From Geminocystis sp. NIES-3709 (GTDB lineage: Bacteria > Cyanobacteriota > Cyanobacteriia > Cyanobacteriales > Cyanobacteriaceae), in NCBI RefSeq assembly GCF_001548115.1, contig NZ_AP014821.1:1116001-1180000 (forward strand): 64,000 bases of DNA. Direction: 5' to 3'. The notes beneath the pieces are model-generated. The model worked only from the letters and a program-made list of their open reading frames with translations. It did not search any database and was not told where the DNA came from. Numbering within the stretch: position 1 is the stretch's first letter; each line of letters opens with the position of its first letter. Of this stretch, positions 47,264-58,906 are shown in pieces. The position numbers and the translations under genes were made by a program.

Positions 47264-50200
47264 AACCACTTCAAAAGCGACTCCTTCCAAAACATATTGA
47301 GGATAGTTAGCGAGGATACTATCTTTTTCCTCCTCCCCTACAAAAAGATAACTACCAGTGACTTCATTATTACGGAAACGGTAAATATCAACCCCTTGGT
47401 TAGCATTAGCATCTAAAGCATAAAAGGCAATACCTTCCTCTACAAAATCAGGGTAATTTTCTCGAATACTATCACTTTCTTCCTCTCCGGCATAAAGATA
47501 ACCTCCTGATTCATGCTGAAAACGGTTAATGCGAATTAATTGATCATCTGGGGCAAAACTAACTGAGAATGCTTCTTCTTCTTCTTCAAACACAGGATAG
47601 TTTTCTCGAATACTCCGACTTTCTTCCTCTCCCGTCAACAGATAAATACCAAAGGGTTCTGTTTTTTGGAATCGTGTTAAAGTATCGGTAAGTAATGATT
47701 TTGGATCTTCTGAAAAAAGTCTTTCTAGGGCAATTAAAGAATCATTGGGGGAAACCGTGCCATTACCCATATTCTCCATTAAAGTGACTAATTTATCTTG
47801 AAGTTTCATTTTAACAGGCATAAGACTCTCTACCGCCGTAGTTACATCTTCTATTTCTTCTAAAGAAGAAGCTATTAAACCAGAAGCTAAAGCAACGGCA
47901 TTTGCCCAAACTTCCATAACTGTAGGAATGTCATCTTCAGCAATGGTAGAATTTGCTTCCGCATCAAGAAAAAATTGAGCTAAAGTAGCACCATATTTGG
48001 AGATTAAGACTTCTACATTTTCCCAAATATCTGGGGTGTCTTGATTCATCACAATATCATTAGTTAGGGCAGTGACAAACTCAAATAATTCCCCTTCGTT
48101 TAATCCCATATCTGCGGTTTGAGAGAATGCACCTGTTAAACTATTGGTAAACTCAAGAATACTTTTAATTTTAATATGAGAGCCATAAACGTCAAGCCCA
48201 TTCCTGTCTCCTAATTCCATCGCTAAAATAGGGTCAAATGTATTAATATCAACTTCTTCACCTAGCGTCAACGAGTCTTTAATATATCCTTCCGCAACTT
48301 CCGCACTCATTTCTAAATCCATTAATCTGGCTTTGAGAGTGGTTAGAGGAGTTATCATGGAAGAATCGGCAGTAGCATAAAATGGAGAAACATAGGTAAG
48401 TCTTGAGGATGTGTCCATACCACCTACGGCAACGTATCGCCCTTCACTATTGTCTAATGTGCCATTTCGATCGAGATCAAATACCGTTAAAGGTACATTA
48501 AGATCATAAAAACCAGTATCATCGGTATAGGCAAAAGGTTCATCTTCATTGTGCATACCATCAAAGTTAGCATCCCAGAACACTTTTGTGCCTTGCATAT
48601 AACTTTGTCCAACAGTACCCCGTCTATTGCCTCCGACACTGAAGCGGAATAGATTAACGGTGGCTAAATCTCGATCGAATACAGTTCTGTTGATGCGAAT
48701 AAAGCCTAAATTGATTCCTACTTGTACAATGGCGCGTAAGAAAGCATCAATTCCTCCCGATAATTCAAATAAGCTAGTGGGGTTAGTGATACGACTGATA
48801 ACTTCTGTGGTTCTGATTCTGCCGTCACCAGTGCCGTTATATTCACCGACATCAATTAAATCTAAATAAGCATTACCTCGAATACCACCTGTGACACTAG
48901 CGGTAGCTAAAATGGCATTTAAACTAGCTCCTGCTCCGATAGTAGCATTAAGGGTTAGTTCATTTTTGTCGAATCCACGACTATCTAAGTCATTGAGATA
49001 GAATCCATCAAGGGTTAAATAGGAGTCTCTTAAGTTAAAATCTCGATTGCGCCATTGACTAAACCCATTGGTATCAAAACCCACATCTAAATCGGTTTGA
49101 GCGGAAAATGAACCCTCTAAAACCCCTGAAACTGGTCCAAAAATAGGGAAATCTCGGCGAATATTAAAGTTAAGGTTCAAATCTGGCACATTATAGGTGA
49201 CTAAATCAATATCTTGACCTAAAAATAGTTTAATGGCGTTGAGAGGGTTTTCCAGAATTGGAAGTTCAACTCCCATTCGGTTAAGTTTTGTAAAGAAATT
49301 ACTGATAGAATTGCCTAATCGATCGTTATCGGTATCAGGGTTACTAGCTTCATCTTCTACATTATCATTGAGATTGTTTGTACCTTCATTCTCCACGTCA
49401 ACTTGCTCTGAGGTATTGGTTTGACTCGCTCCTGTGAAATTCTCTAGGGTATAATCTCCAAAGGGAATAGTAATATTTGCACCACCGGCAATGTCACGAT
49501 TTAATTGATCAAGGGCATTGATTACCTCAATAATGTTCGCAACGGCATCAAAAAATTCTGTATAACGAAGGTTACTACTGTTAGCACTTAAAGCGGAGGC
49601 GACTTCAATGAGAGAGGCTTGATTATCGCCATTTCTGTCAAATTGTCCTGCCAAACCAATAGCTGATAAAAATTGCACATTAGTAGTTAAAGCATTAATA
49701 ACAGGGCGGAAAGGATCGATAATTTGATTGGTAAACCTGATAACAGGAGACACAATATTGGTAATAAATGAGCCTAAATCAAGGGTAATCTCATTGAAAC
49801 TAAGATTAAATCCCGAACTTTCTAGGGTTGCGGTTTCATCTTCTTGAATATCCACATCCACACTGGTGATGACTCCTTCTATGGGAATCACAACACTAAT
49901 TTCCTGCGGATTATTAGGGGAAAGAATTACAGTTCGATCGAGTACGACTGTTGTGGGAGTATCATTTTCTGAACCTTGAAAAACTAATTCTGTACCTTTA
50001 GTTAAACGAGTGTCGCTATTTTCATTATCCGAAACCACCGTCAAGGTAAATGGTGTACCAGTTATCATCCTGTTGTTAGGGATTGTCACCAAGCCTTGAG
50101 TAACGGTTAACATCGGGCTTTCTGTGTCGTTAGCTTGGGCTTGATTAGAGTAATTAAATAGGGGTAATTCACTGGCAAGATTGAAACTAAAGGAAGGGAA

Positions 50201-53200
50201 AGCAGTGTTACCTTGAATGGAAGTAGCAACATCAAAATTGAGAGCGGCATCGCCTCGGAAACCATACTCAATAAAGTCAAAAATGCTATTTGCTCCTCGA
50301 TTTGCGGTTAATTCTGAAGTAGTGAGGCGAGTATCTTCCTCATCGGTAGGGTTGGTTAATGTCACCACAAACTCCGTATCGATACCGGTTGAGCCTATCT
50401 CACTATCGGATGAGCCATTGGCAAAATCTAGGCGTAAAAACCCTAAATTACCTACTGCTGTAAAATCTTCACTTAAGCCTAAATCTGCGTTGACGGTAAA
50501 GGAAGTATCCTCCGTATTGATATAAAATCCTTCCGTTTCACTGACACCAAAACCAAGATTAAAGTCATAACTAAAGTTAGATTCTAAATTCCCTTGCGTT
50601 TGAATACCGATGCCTAAACCACTTAAGCCTAAATCCGCCCCTAGGGGTACAGAGAAAACGTTATAATCGGCTTTGATGCCTACTTGAAAAGAGACATTTT
50701 CCGTTGATAAATCGGTGATTTGTACTGTTATTTCTGTGGTATCGTCATTAATGCCGTTATCTTGGGCTAAGGCTTCCTCTAAGGATGTGTTTAAGGCAGA
50801 ATTAAGAACATCAAAGGTAATTACTGGACTATTTCTTAATTCGTTTGCTAGGCTTCGAGCAAAAATATCGATAAATTGAGGGGCTTTTCCTTCTAAACTA
50901 CCGAGTATTGGTACGGTTAAGTTATCGAGGCTATCCTGAAGGGTTAATAATCCTTGACTTACACCATCGATCGTATTCTGTTTGTCGAAAACTCGATCGA
51001 TTATATTAAGATTAGTGGATGCAACCTCAAATTTATCATAATTTGGATCATCACTGGTGACAATATAATTAATGGGGAGGGTATGAAATTGTCCTTTTTC
51101 GGCTACGTTATCATCTAGGGCAGTAATGGCAACGGTTTGTAGTTGATACCAATTATTAGAATCGAAAGTTAAAGTTAATGTGCCGTCTTCGTTTGCCCCT
51201 ACATATTCATATTCTTGATAAGTATAACTACTTAATTGACCAGAAACAATACTGTTACCAGAAGTTAAAGTCAGGGATACTTGAGTGGCTCGATCTTCCG
51301 AAAGTAAGACATCTTGAGTCACAGTAGCAGTTACACCCTCAAAAGTAAGAACTGTACCCGCAGAAAGCAAAAGAGAGTTAATATTATCACTATCTAGTCG
51401 TAAATCGATCATCCTTGTACTACTGCTATAATTAGATGTAGCTATTAAATTTGCTGTCGTCGTCTCAGGGGTTAAATTAATAGTAACAGGTGCTTCGGGT
51501 TGAGAAAGCAAGGAGATCAGAATTTCCGTGGTTTCACCTTCTACGACTTGGGTTTGATTCCCCATTTCCACAATACGGATTCCTACCTCATCGTTGTCGC
51601 TGATAGCTAAAGTTGATTGAGATGGTGCAGTTTCATCAATAACATAACCATTGCCTAATTCTAAGGTAACGGTAACAGTTTCTCCCTCCTCCACCAGAAA
51701 ATCATCAATGGGAAACGCAATTAAATTACTATGGATTTTACCCGGTGCAATTCTTGCTATGCCTGTTAAGGGTTGTATATCTGCATTTATACTATTGTCT
51801 GTTCTTGCAGTGCCACTAACAGTGTAGTTAATTACCATCCCTGTTTTACCAAAGAAATCCGAAGCAGGTTTATCCAGACTAATAACAAAATAACCCGGAG
51901 ATTCTCCTTCGATCGCCGCCGCCACGGTTTGCACTGTTGCTACTGGTAAATCATTATCTTCCACGATAACTTGCACTTGAGGAGGAGTTAAGCTAGTGTA
52001 TGCAGTATCGGTTTCTGAAGTGACGGCAAAATCGAGATTAACCGCTTGTTGATACTCTACCTCAAAATCATCCACCGCTGTAACACTGACAAGACGAGGA
52101 ATATTCCAGTTATTTTCATCAAAAACAATGGTTAAAGATTCCCCTGCAAACTTATTATCTAACTCAATGTCGTTACTATCTGGTGTCATCCTGATAAACA
52201 CTTCCCCTAATGGTTGAGTGGCTAATTGAATACTATAGTAATTATTAGCAAAACCTTCTGAGATAACATTACTAGGAGGAATCAGAATTATATCAGCTTG
52301 ATCATCATCCAAATCATTGATATTGATAGGGTTGCCCATTCTTTGCTTGAATGCCGTGTTACCTGTAGGTTGCCCTATGACTTGCTCAAGGTTAACTAAT
52401 GTAGTCTGTGAACGACTGAGTTCAACATCTTCGGTAACAATGGCTTCTGCTTTATTATCAAAGACTAATCTGGTGCCTTTTTTGAGAATACTACTACTGA
52501 TATTTTCATTGGTAATCTGAAATCCTATTGTGTTATTTGCTTCATCGTAGGGGGTAGTAACGTCAAGATTAACTACGTTATCATTGTATTTGAGATCTTC
52601 ACTAACTAAGGTACTTAAAATTTGATATTCTGTATCTCCTTCGTTAATGTTATTATCAACAGGAGTAACAGTAAAAGATTGAGGCGTATTCCAGTTATTT
52701 TCTGTAAAGACTAAACGATTAAAATTCTCTCCATTGACTAATCCTTGAGTGGTGTCACTACTACCAAAATAAACCTCCACAGGGGCGATGGGTTTACTAT
52801 TTAAACTTATATAAAATGTTTGGGCTGTATTGGGATTATTTTCTCTGATAGCAAATAGATTATCAGTGCCGACTAAGTTAGTTTGGGCTTCATCGGTGCT
52901 AATTTTTAAACCTGCTACATCGTTATCTATGATCTTGACAAGAGTTGCAATGGGGTTATAGGTTGTTTCTCCTGTGATGATGGTTGTGACTTCGGTTTTT
53001 TCTGATAGGGTGAGGTTAACTAAGGTATTTTCGTTAGTGATGGTGACATTTTCAGCAATGAGTGCGATCGCACCTCCATCAAAAATTAATTCACTACCTG
53101 CTTTCAACACCAAAGAATCAAGGGTTGTCTCATTTAATTTCAATCCTATGGTTTCACCATCAAAATCACTGGTGACAAGGAAATTCCCGGTAAGGCGATA

Positions 53201-56200
53201 ATTTTGTTCAGCAGTTTCCACCAATCGAACTTCAATGGTTTCATTGTCTTCTGCAATTAAGTCTGGGATGGTTTTCACTTGAATTGTGGCACTGGTTTCC
53301 CCTTCAGGAATGAAAATTTTACCGATACCCGTATTTTCATAAAAACGCACTTCACCGTTAATTTGCCCTATCACTACATCCACATTACCATCGTTGTTAA
53401 TATCGGTAATAGTCGGTTTAGCGAATCCACTGGGCATATTTCGATCGAAAAATGGAGAACTTGATCCCGTTTCTAAGATAAAATTGGGTTCACCAAGAGT
53501 GCCAATATTGATATAGTGAAAAAGATTTCCTTGTCTGTCACCAATAAATAAGTGTAAATTTCCATTATTGTTAAAATCGACTAAAGTAGGTGTGACATCG
53601 GTGATATTATTTAAAGCAAACTCCTCATTAATACTTTGGAAAGGATTATTATTAGCTGTTACTTCTGTGAAACTGGGTGCAGTTACACTACCGATATTTT
53701 CAAAGTAACGAAGATTACCATTAGCAGTACCTACTAATAAATCTGAATCGCCATCTCTGTCAATATCACCAAAAGTTAGATTACTAAAAGATGGTATGGT
53801 TAAGTTATTTAAAGGGTTTCCCGTGCCTGATCTTTGTAAGAAATTTGGTTCACTCGCCGTACCTCTATTTTCATAGAATAGGATATTATTTTGATTACTG
53901 CCAATAAATAAATCTAAGTCTCCATCGCCGTTGATGTCCACAAAGGTAGGATTTAAGTCACGAAAACCTCTACCATTGATCAAAGCGGATAAGGCATTAT
54001 CGGAATTTAAAACGTAATTGGGATTGTCAGATGTACCTTGATTTTCGTAGTAAAGCAAACCGTTAGAATGTCCGACAATAAGTTCTAATATACCATCATT
54101 ATTGAGGTCTGCAAAGGTAGGTGCGATCATTTGCAAATTAGACGGTATAACACTGAGGGGATTGTTTTCTCCCGTGCGTAGTTGAAAAGTGCTTAAAAAG
54201 TCTTCTCCAGCGATCGCACTACCACTATTTAACTCGTATTCTACCAATAAGCCACCTTCGGGAGCAGGTTTATTTAAGTTAAATTCAATTTCTGCAAAAG
54301 AATCTGCTGTTTCTTGTAGTGTTCGATTAATAACATTGAGACTAATAATAAATTCACTATCATTAACGACTGGGGTTGTCTCTACTTCCTGATTCTCGTT
54401 ATCTTGATTCACTACCACTAAATCAGTCATTTGGTTATTGTAGTTACCATCTTGACTATCCGAGACAAAACGAATGGGAGTAATTACTTCCTCTGGATTA
54501 TAAACTTCATTATCGACTCCTTTTATAACGACTTTTTGGTAATTATTCCAGTTGTCAGAGTTAAAGGTAATAACTTCTTCTGCTAAACCTTGTCCACTTT
54601 CTCTCTCAACAATATTTAAGTTAAAATCTAGTTCTAAGTTAACGTCATTGTCAGGCTGACTGGTTAAGGCAACTCCAAAAACTACCTTGTCTCCGTCTTC
54701 TGAGATGACTAAACGATCAACTGTTTTGGTATCTTGTAGGAAAGGTAAAGTAATAATTTTGTCATTGTAATTATTATCACTACTAGCAGTTAGAGCCTCC
54801 AATTTGAGAGTACCATCTAAAGCAGATAGCATCTCTATCTCTAATTCTTGAACTATGTCCCAATTTTCGGGAGTAAAGGTTAAAGTATTGGTAGTTGAAG
54901 GGTTATTTACATCTTTGATGGTGACGGTAACGTTTGCGATGGGTTGTTGAGTTAAAGCTATAGCTATAAGTGCGATCGCACCTGTATCCGTAAGATCGAA
55001 AGTCTCTTGTTGTACCGTAGGTTGTTTTACTGCAATATTTAATAATAAGGCATCATCATTACTAATCCCGATGGCGGAGGTGTTGATAAATTCAACTATC
55101 CTTAAATCTGCTGTGTCATTGTCAACTAAATCAATGGTGGCATTTTGATTATCCGTATCAATAGTATAGTTTTCTGTTGATTCTACTAGGGTAAGGGTAA
55201 CGCCACGATTAGAATTAACTTTTTGATCATCGGTGGGGGTAATGATAACTCTAGCGGATAATTCTCCTTCAGGAATAGTAACTTGCCCAATTTCGCTAAC
55301 GGCAAAATCCGTGCCTAAAGTGGCACTGTTAGGGGCAAAACTATAGTTAACGGTAATACCCCCCATAGGTGCAGATTGATTTAACTGAATCAGGGCGATA
55401 CCGGGGTCATTTTCTCCTTCCACAGCATCTTTAAGGGTGAAAATACTCACCATAGGAAGAGGTATTGGTTGGATTTCTCCTCCTTCTGTAATGCCGATTT
55501 TAACATCTTCACTATTATTTGTTACCCCAATTAGTTGGCTTCTTCCTGTATAGTTGCTATCATCGCTACTAACGGAGGCATTGATATTAAATCTGTCGGT
55601 GATGTTACCAATCGTTACATATTGATAGTTGTCCCAATTATTGGCATTAAAGGTTAAGGTGGATGTACTTAAACTTCCTTGACTACTATTAAAAGTAACT
55701 GTTACATCCGCAGTGGGTTGACTGGTTAACTTAACTTTAAAAACTCCTACCCCTTGCTCATTGGCGACAATTAAGTTATTCTCTGTGACTTCTTGGCGGA
55801 AACCATCGGCGATCGCAATTCCTGCGGTATAATTACCACTATCTTGTAAATTAATTGTTACCTGAGTTGTACCAGTGACAAAAAGATTATTCCCAAAACC
55901 GCCTCCAAATCTGCCAAATTCTGTTTGAGGTAATAGACTTACCGTAATAGTTTCTGTATTTTCTGCAATGGCATCGGGTAAAGCTGAAATATAAATTTTC
56001 CCAGAATCTGCACCTTGAGGAATAAACAGGGAATTAGTGGGGGGATTGTTGTCAGTGGTACTAAGATTAGTTTGAGAAATGTAAAAATCTTCCCCTAAAG
56101 TAGCTGTACCTGTCACTGCATAATTAATGAGTAAACCGGGTAAATCTGTCACAGATTGACTTAACTTCACCTCAACATAACCGATGAAATTAGGATCATC

Positions 56201-58906
56201 ATTAGGGTTATCATTTTCTTCGTTAATAATGGGGATAAAATCGGAAATAGTGAGACTAACAAAAGATTCGGGGAAGGATTCTTCTAAGGGGCGAATATCG
56301 TTAACAGGGGCGTTTAATGTACCAGTATTGTTATTAACACTTCGATCGATCACCGTGTTATTATTGGCGGTAATGGTTGTTTCTTCAAAATCATAATAAG
56401 CAGTTAAACTAGATTCATTACCCGTTAAAGTATTGTTGAGATTTGCCTGAAGTTCTTGTTGAGTTAAGACTTTATTCCAAATCCGAACTTCATCAATTTC
56501 TCCTCTAAAATGATTAGGAGTGTTACCCCCTCGCCGTCCGATAAACAAAGGAGAATTATTCGTGGTACTATTACGGGTGGTGTCAGTAGTTGAGCCTTCC
56601 AATCTACCATCGATATAAAGTCTTAACTGAGTTCCTTCTTTGACAAAGGCAATATGATGATATTTACCATCGTTGATACTAGAATTAGAAGTAATACCCG
56701 GATTGTTAGAACCATCAAAACGAGCTACTGATATTCTTCCAGTACTTCTTATATAACGAATAACGAAGGGATAACCACTATCACCACTCCACTTTTCGAT
56801 AATGTCATTATCATTATTTCTTAAATCCTGTTGATTAGGATTCGCTTTGACTAAAGTTTCTACCGTAAAGTTTTGATTTGTAGTAAAGTTGACAGCGTTC
56901 GAGTTGGATATTTCAAGATAATCGTTAACACCATCTAAGACTAAAACATTTTCTGATGGTTGTATTTGGGCAGGAAGAAAATTATTGAGACTATTTTGAT
57001 TACCGTTGTTTAGTGTCCCATTATTTTGGTTTGGAGATAAGTCCGTAATGACATTAGGGTTACTGTAATTAATACTATCAAAGTTGTAATAACCTGTTAA
57101 ACCAGACTCATTACCTGTTAAAGTATTGTTAAGATTTGCTTGAATTTCCTCTTGAGTAAGAGGTTTATTCCAAATACGAAGTTCATCAATATTACCATTT
57201 AAGTATCTGTCATTAAGCCAACGTCCGATATTGACTAAACCTGTTCCTTGAAAGTTTGCTGTAGCGGTTCGAGTGCTGTCTAGTTGCCCATTAACAAAGA
57301 TTGCCTGTTCTCTATTATTGGCAGTATATCGATAGGTTATATGATACCAAGTTTTTGCTTGTAAAACACTGTTTCCCGTTAAATCATTGGCAAAAAACCC
57401 CATGTGTGGTCTTTGATTTCTGATGATGAGATGAAGTCCCTGATTTGTCGAGCTTTGATCTGTACCTAGTATAGATTGATCTGGTCTTGCGGTGGAAAAT
57501 TCATTGACATAAACCCGTGCTTCTACAGTAAAATCACCATTTAATCCTAACTGATTAGCATTAGTTAACGCTACTCGATCGTCTATTCCATCTAAAGCTA
57601 AAACATTCCCAAAAGGAGACGATGGTTCGTTATTGATTAGTTGTACATCAGCACCATTGAATAATGAAGCGTTATTGTTATTATTGGTTTTATCGACTAT
57701 CCCGTTATAATCAAAATTGTAATAACCGACTAAGTTTGCTTCTGTACCCGTTAAAGGTTTCCCGATGATGGTATTTTGAATTTCCGATTCAGATAAGGCT
57801 CTATTCCAAATAGTAACCTCATCAATACTACCATTAAAAAAGCGGTTTAAACCGTCATCTCGCCCGATAAATAAAGGCCCGTTATCTTGCCGAATTGTGC
57901 CACGTTCATTGCGACTAGCGACTAAATTACCATCAATATATAACCGAATAGTATTGCCATCAAAAGTCCCTGTATAACTATGCCACTGAGTTAAATCGAA
58001 ATCACTGCTAGGGGTAAAACTAACCGGCTGAAGCCCAAGAATGAAGAATTGTATTTGTTTTGAACCCACAATGGGATGTAGAATATAAGCATCTCTTTTA
58101 CTAGCTAAAAACCCGTCACTATTCCAGTTAGGAGTATTACTTTTAGCGTAAAGAGAAATGGTAATGGCGTTGGTGGGGTTAGTATGATTTACTGTTTGCA
58201 CAAATCCATCTATTCCGTTGAAAGAGACAGCATTGCCAAAAGATTCGTTGATAGAAAGGACAAAATTACGATTATCAATGAGAGTACCATTATTGCCATT
58301 GTTGGTTCGATCGAGTATGTTGTTAGTTGTATCGTTAAAAGTATAGTAAGCTCGTAAACTATTTTCATTGCCCTCCAGAGATGTATAGCGATTCTCTTGT
58401 ATTTCTGTTTGAGTTAAAGGGCGATTCCAAATACGCAATTCATCAATGCTTCCATTAAAATATCTGTCATTACTCCAACGTCCTATATTAACTAAGCCCG
58501 TACCCTGAAAATTTGCTGTAGCGGTTCTAGTACTATCTAATTGTCCATTAACAAAAATTGCTTGTTGTCTAGTACTAGCAGTGTATCTATAGGTTATATG
58601 ATACCAAGTCTTTGGTTGCAAAACAGTATTGCCTTGTAAATCATTATTAAAAAAACCCATGTAGGGTCTTTGATTTCTTATAGTTAAGTGAAGTCCTTGA
58701 TTTGTTTCCCTTTGATCTGTACCTAATATGGGATGATCTACTTGTCCTGATGGAAATTCGTTAATATTAACCCATGCTTCTACGGTAAAATCACCATTTA
58801 ATCCTAATTGGTTGGCATTTCGTAACGCAACTCGATCGTCTACACCATCTAAACGTAAAGCATTATTAGACGGAAAAACAAAGTTTAACTCGTTGTTATC
58901 AGTCAT
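47258..58906 (-). CDS. Giant LamG/Calx-beta/FG-GAP repeat protein (3882 aa)
   Basis: This single uninterrupted frame encodes a modular adhesin-like protein. Residues ~15-200, 225-400, 435-615 and 652-845 are four LamG/concanavalin-like domains, of which the first and third are nearly identical. Calx-beta-type domains follow (for example TATLGEDFYISQTN) alternating with segments rich in TFNSNNW-like motifs. FG-GAP/VCBS repeats lie at ~1570-1880 (DINGDGDLDLFIGSNQNN; DINNDGNVDVVIGQINGE), then more Calx-beta units. A SdrD-like Ca-binding module with Asp-rich loops is near 3440. Three DUF5648-like ~45-residue repeats end the protein (YLYAGEEESDSIRENYPDF). There is no N-terminal signal peptide, so type I secretion is likely but not shown. 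The stop codon lies in a MITE-like arm. Confidence 0.93.
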   Translation of the reverse strand: MTDNNELNFVFPSNNALRLDGVDDRVALRNANQLGLNGDFTVEAWVNINEFPSGQVDHPILGTDQRETNQGLHLTIRNQRPYMGFFNNDLQGNTVLQPKTWYHITYRYTASTRQQAIFVNGQLDSTRTATANFQGTGLVNIGRWSNDRYFNGSIDELRIWNRPLTQTEIQENRYTSLEGNENSLRAYYTFNDTTNNILDRTNNGNNGTLIDNRNFVLSINESFGNAVSFNGIDGFVQTVNHTNPTNAITISLYAKSNTPNWNSDGFLASKRDAYILHPIVGSKQIQFFILGLQPVSFTPSSDFDLTQWHSYTGTFDGNTIRLYIDGNLVASRNERGTIRQDNGPLFIGRDDGLNRFFNGSIDEVTIWNRALSESEIQNTIIGKPLTGTEANLVGYYNFDYNGIVDKTNNNNNASLFNGADVQLINNEPSSPFGNVLALDGIDDRVALTNANQLGLNGDFTVEARVYVNEFSTARPDQSILGTDQSSTNQGLHLIIRNQRPHMGFFANDLTGNSVLQAKTWYHITYRYTANNREQAIFVNGQLDSTRTATANFQGTGLVNIGRWLNDRYLNGNIDELRIWNKPLTQEEIQANLNNTLTGNESGLTGYYNFDSINYSNPNVITDLSPNQNNGTLNNGNQNSLNNFLPAQIQPSENVLVLDGVNDYLEISNSNAVNFTTNQNFTVETLVKANPNQQDLRNNDNDIIEKWSGDSGYPFVIRYIRSTGRISVARFDGSNNPGITSNSSINDGKYHHIAFVKEGTQLRLYIDGRLEGSTTDTTRNSTTNNSPLFIGRRGGNTPNHFRGEIDEVRIWNKVLTQQELQANLNNTLTGNESSLTAYYDFEETTITANNNTVIDRSVNNNTGTLNAPVNDIRPLEESFPESFVSLTISDFIPIINEENDNPNDDPNFIGYVEVKLSQSVTDLPGLLINYAVTGTATLGEDFYISQTNLSTTDNNPPTNSLFIPQGADSGKIYISALPDAIAENTETITVSLLPQTEFGRFGGGFGNNLFVTGTTQVTINLQDSGNYTAGIAIADGFRQEVTENNLIVANEQGVGVFKVKLTSQPTADVTVTFNSSQGSLSTSTLTFNANNWDNYQYVTIGNITDRFNINASVSSDDSNYTGRSQLIGVTNNSEDVKIGITEGGEIQPIPLPMVSIFTLKDAVEGENDPGIALIQLNQSAPMGGITVNYSFAPNSATLGTDFAVSEIGQVTIPEGELSARVIITPTDDQKVNSNRGVTLTLVESTENYTIDTDNQNATIDLVDNDTADLRIVEFINTSAIGISNDDALLLNIAVKQPTVQQETFDLTDTGAIALIAIALTQQPIANVTVTIKDVNNPSTTNTLTFTPENWDIVQELEIEMLSALDGTLKLEALTASSDNNYNDKIITLPFLQDTKTVDRLVISEDGDKVVFGVALTSQPDNDVNLELDFNLNIVERESGQGLAEEVITFNSDNWNNYQKVVIKGVDNEVYNPEEVITPIRFVSDSQDGNYNNQMTDLVVVNQDNENQEVETTPVVNDSEFIISLNVINRTLQETADSFAEIEFNLNKPAPEGGLLVEYELNSGSAIAGEDFLSTFQLRTGENNPLSVIPSNLQMIAPTFADLNNDGILELIVGHSNGLLYYENQGTSDNPNYVLNSDNALSALINGRGFRDLNPTFVDINGDGDLDLFIGSNQNNILFYENRGTASEPNFLQRSGTGNPLNNLTIPSFSNLTFGDIDRDGDSDLLVGTANGNLRYFENIGSVTAPSFTEVTANNNPFQSINEEFALNNITDVTPTLVDFNNNGNLHLFIGDRQGNLFHYINIGTLGEPNFILETGSSSPFFDRNMPSGFAKPTITDINNDGNVDVVIGQINGEVRFYENTGIGKIFIPEGETSATIQVKTIPDLIAEDNETIEVRLVETAEQNYRLTGNFLVTSDFDGETIGLKLNETTLDSLVLKAGSELIFDGGAIALIAENVTITNENTLVNLTLSEKTEVTTIITGETTYNPIATLVKIIDNDVAGLKISTDEAQTNLVGTDNLFAIRENNPNTAQTFYISLNSKPIAPVEVYFGSSDTTQGLVNGENFNRLVFTENNWNTPQSFTVTPVDNNINEGDTEYQILSTLVSEDLKYNDNVVNLDVTTPYDEANNTIGFQITNENISSSILKKGTRLVFDNKAEAIVTEDVELSRSQTTLVNLEQVIGQPTGNTAFKQRMGNPININDLDDDQADIILIPPSNVISEGFANNYYSIQLATQPLGEVFIRMTPDSNDIELDNKFAGESLTIVFDENNWNIPRLVSVTAVDDFEVEYQQAVNLDFAVTSETDTAYTSLTPPQVQVIVEDNDLPVATVQTVAAAIEGESPGYFVISLDKPASDFFGKTGMVINYTVSGTARTDNSINADIQPLTGIARIAPGKIHSNLIAFPIDDFLVEEGETVTVTLELGNGYVIDETAPSQSTLAISDNDEVGIRIVEMGNQTQVVEGETTEILISLLSQPEAPVTINLTPETTTANLIATSNYSSSTRMIDLRLDSDNINSLLLSAGTVLTFEGVTATVTQDVLLSEDRATQVSLTLTSGNSIVSGQLSSYTYQEYEYVGANEDGTLTLTFDSNNWYQLQTVAITALDDNVAEKGQFHTLPINYIVTSDDPNYDKFEVASTNLNIIDRVFDKQNTIDGVSQGLLTLQDSLDNLTVPILGSLEGKAPQFIDIFARSLANELRNSPVITFDVLNSALNTSLEEALAQDNGINDDTTEITVQITDLSTENVSFQVGIKADYNVFSVPLGADLGLSGLGIGIQTQGNLESNFSYDFNLGFGVSETEGFYINTEDTSFTVNADLGLSEDFTAVGNLGFLRLDFANGSSDSEIGSTGIDTEFVVTLTNPTDEEDTRLTTSELTANRGANSIFDFIEYGFRGDAALNFDVATSIQGNTAFPSFSFNLASELPLFNYSNQAQANDTESPMLTVTQGLVTIPNNRMITGTPFTLTVVSDNENSDTRLTKGTELVFQGSENDTPTTVVLDRTVILSPNNPQEISVVIPIEGVITSVDVDIQEDETATLESSGFNLSFNEITLDLGSFITNIVSPVIRFTNQIIDPFRPVINALTTNVQFLSAIGLAGQFDRNGDNQASLIEVASALSANSSNLRYTEFFDAVANIIEVINALDQLNRDIAGGANITIPFGDYTLENFTGASQTNTSEQVDVENEGTNNLNDNVEDEASNPDTDNDRLGNSISNFFTKLNRMGVELPILENPLNAIKLFLGQDIDLVTYNVPDLNLNFNIRRDFPIFGPVSGVLEGSFSAQTDLDVGFDTNGFSQWRNRDFNLRDSYLTLDGFYLNDLDSRGFDKNELTLNATIGAGASLNAILATASVTGGIRGNAYLDLIDVGEYNGTGDGRIRTTEVISRITNPTSLFELSGGIDAFLRAIVQVGINLGFIRINRTVFDRDLATVNLFRFSVGGNRRGTVGQSYMQGTKVFWDANFDGMHNEDEPFAYTDDTGFYDLNVPLTVFDLDRNGTLDNSEGRYVAVGGMDTSSRLTYVSPFYATADSSMITPLTTLKARLMDLEMSAEVAEGYIKDSLTLGEEVDINTFDPILAMELGDRNGLDVYGSHIKIKSILEFTNSLTGAFSQTADMGLNEGELFEFVTALTNDIVMNQDTPDIWENVEVLISKYGATLAQFFLDAEANSTIAEDDIPTVMEVWANAVALASGLIASSLEEIEDVTTAVESLMPVKMKLQDKLVTLMENMGNGTVSPNDSLIALERLFSEDPKSLLTDTLTRFQKTEPFGIYLLTGEEESRSIRENYPVFEEEEEAFSVSFAPDDQLIRINRFQHESGGYLYAGEEESDSIRENYPDFVEEGIAFYALDANANQGVDIYRFRNNEVTGSYLFVGEEEKDSILANYPQYVLEGVAFEVVI

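Noticed and set aside
50217-50525. Plus-strand frames inside the giant gene
   Set aside because: They are antisense shadows of the 3882-codon gene with no ribosome-binding sites or family resemblance.
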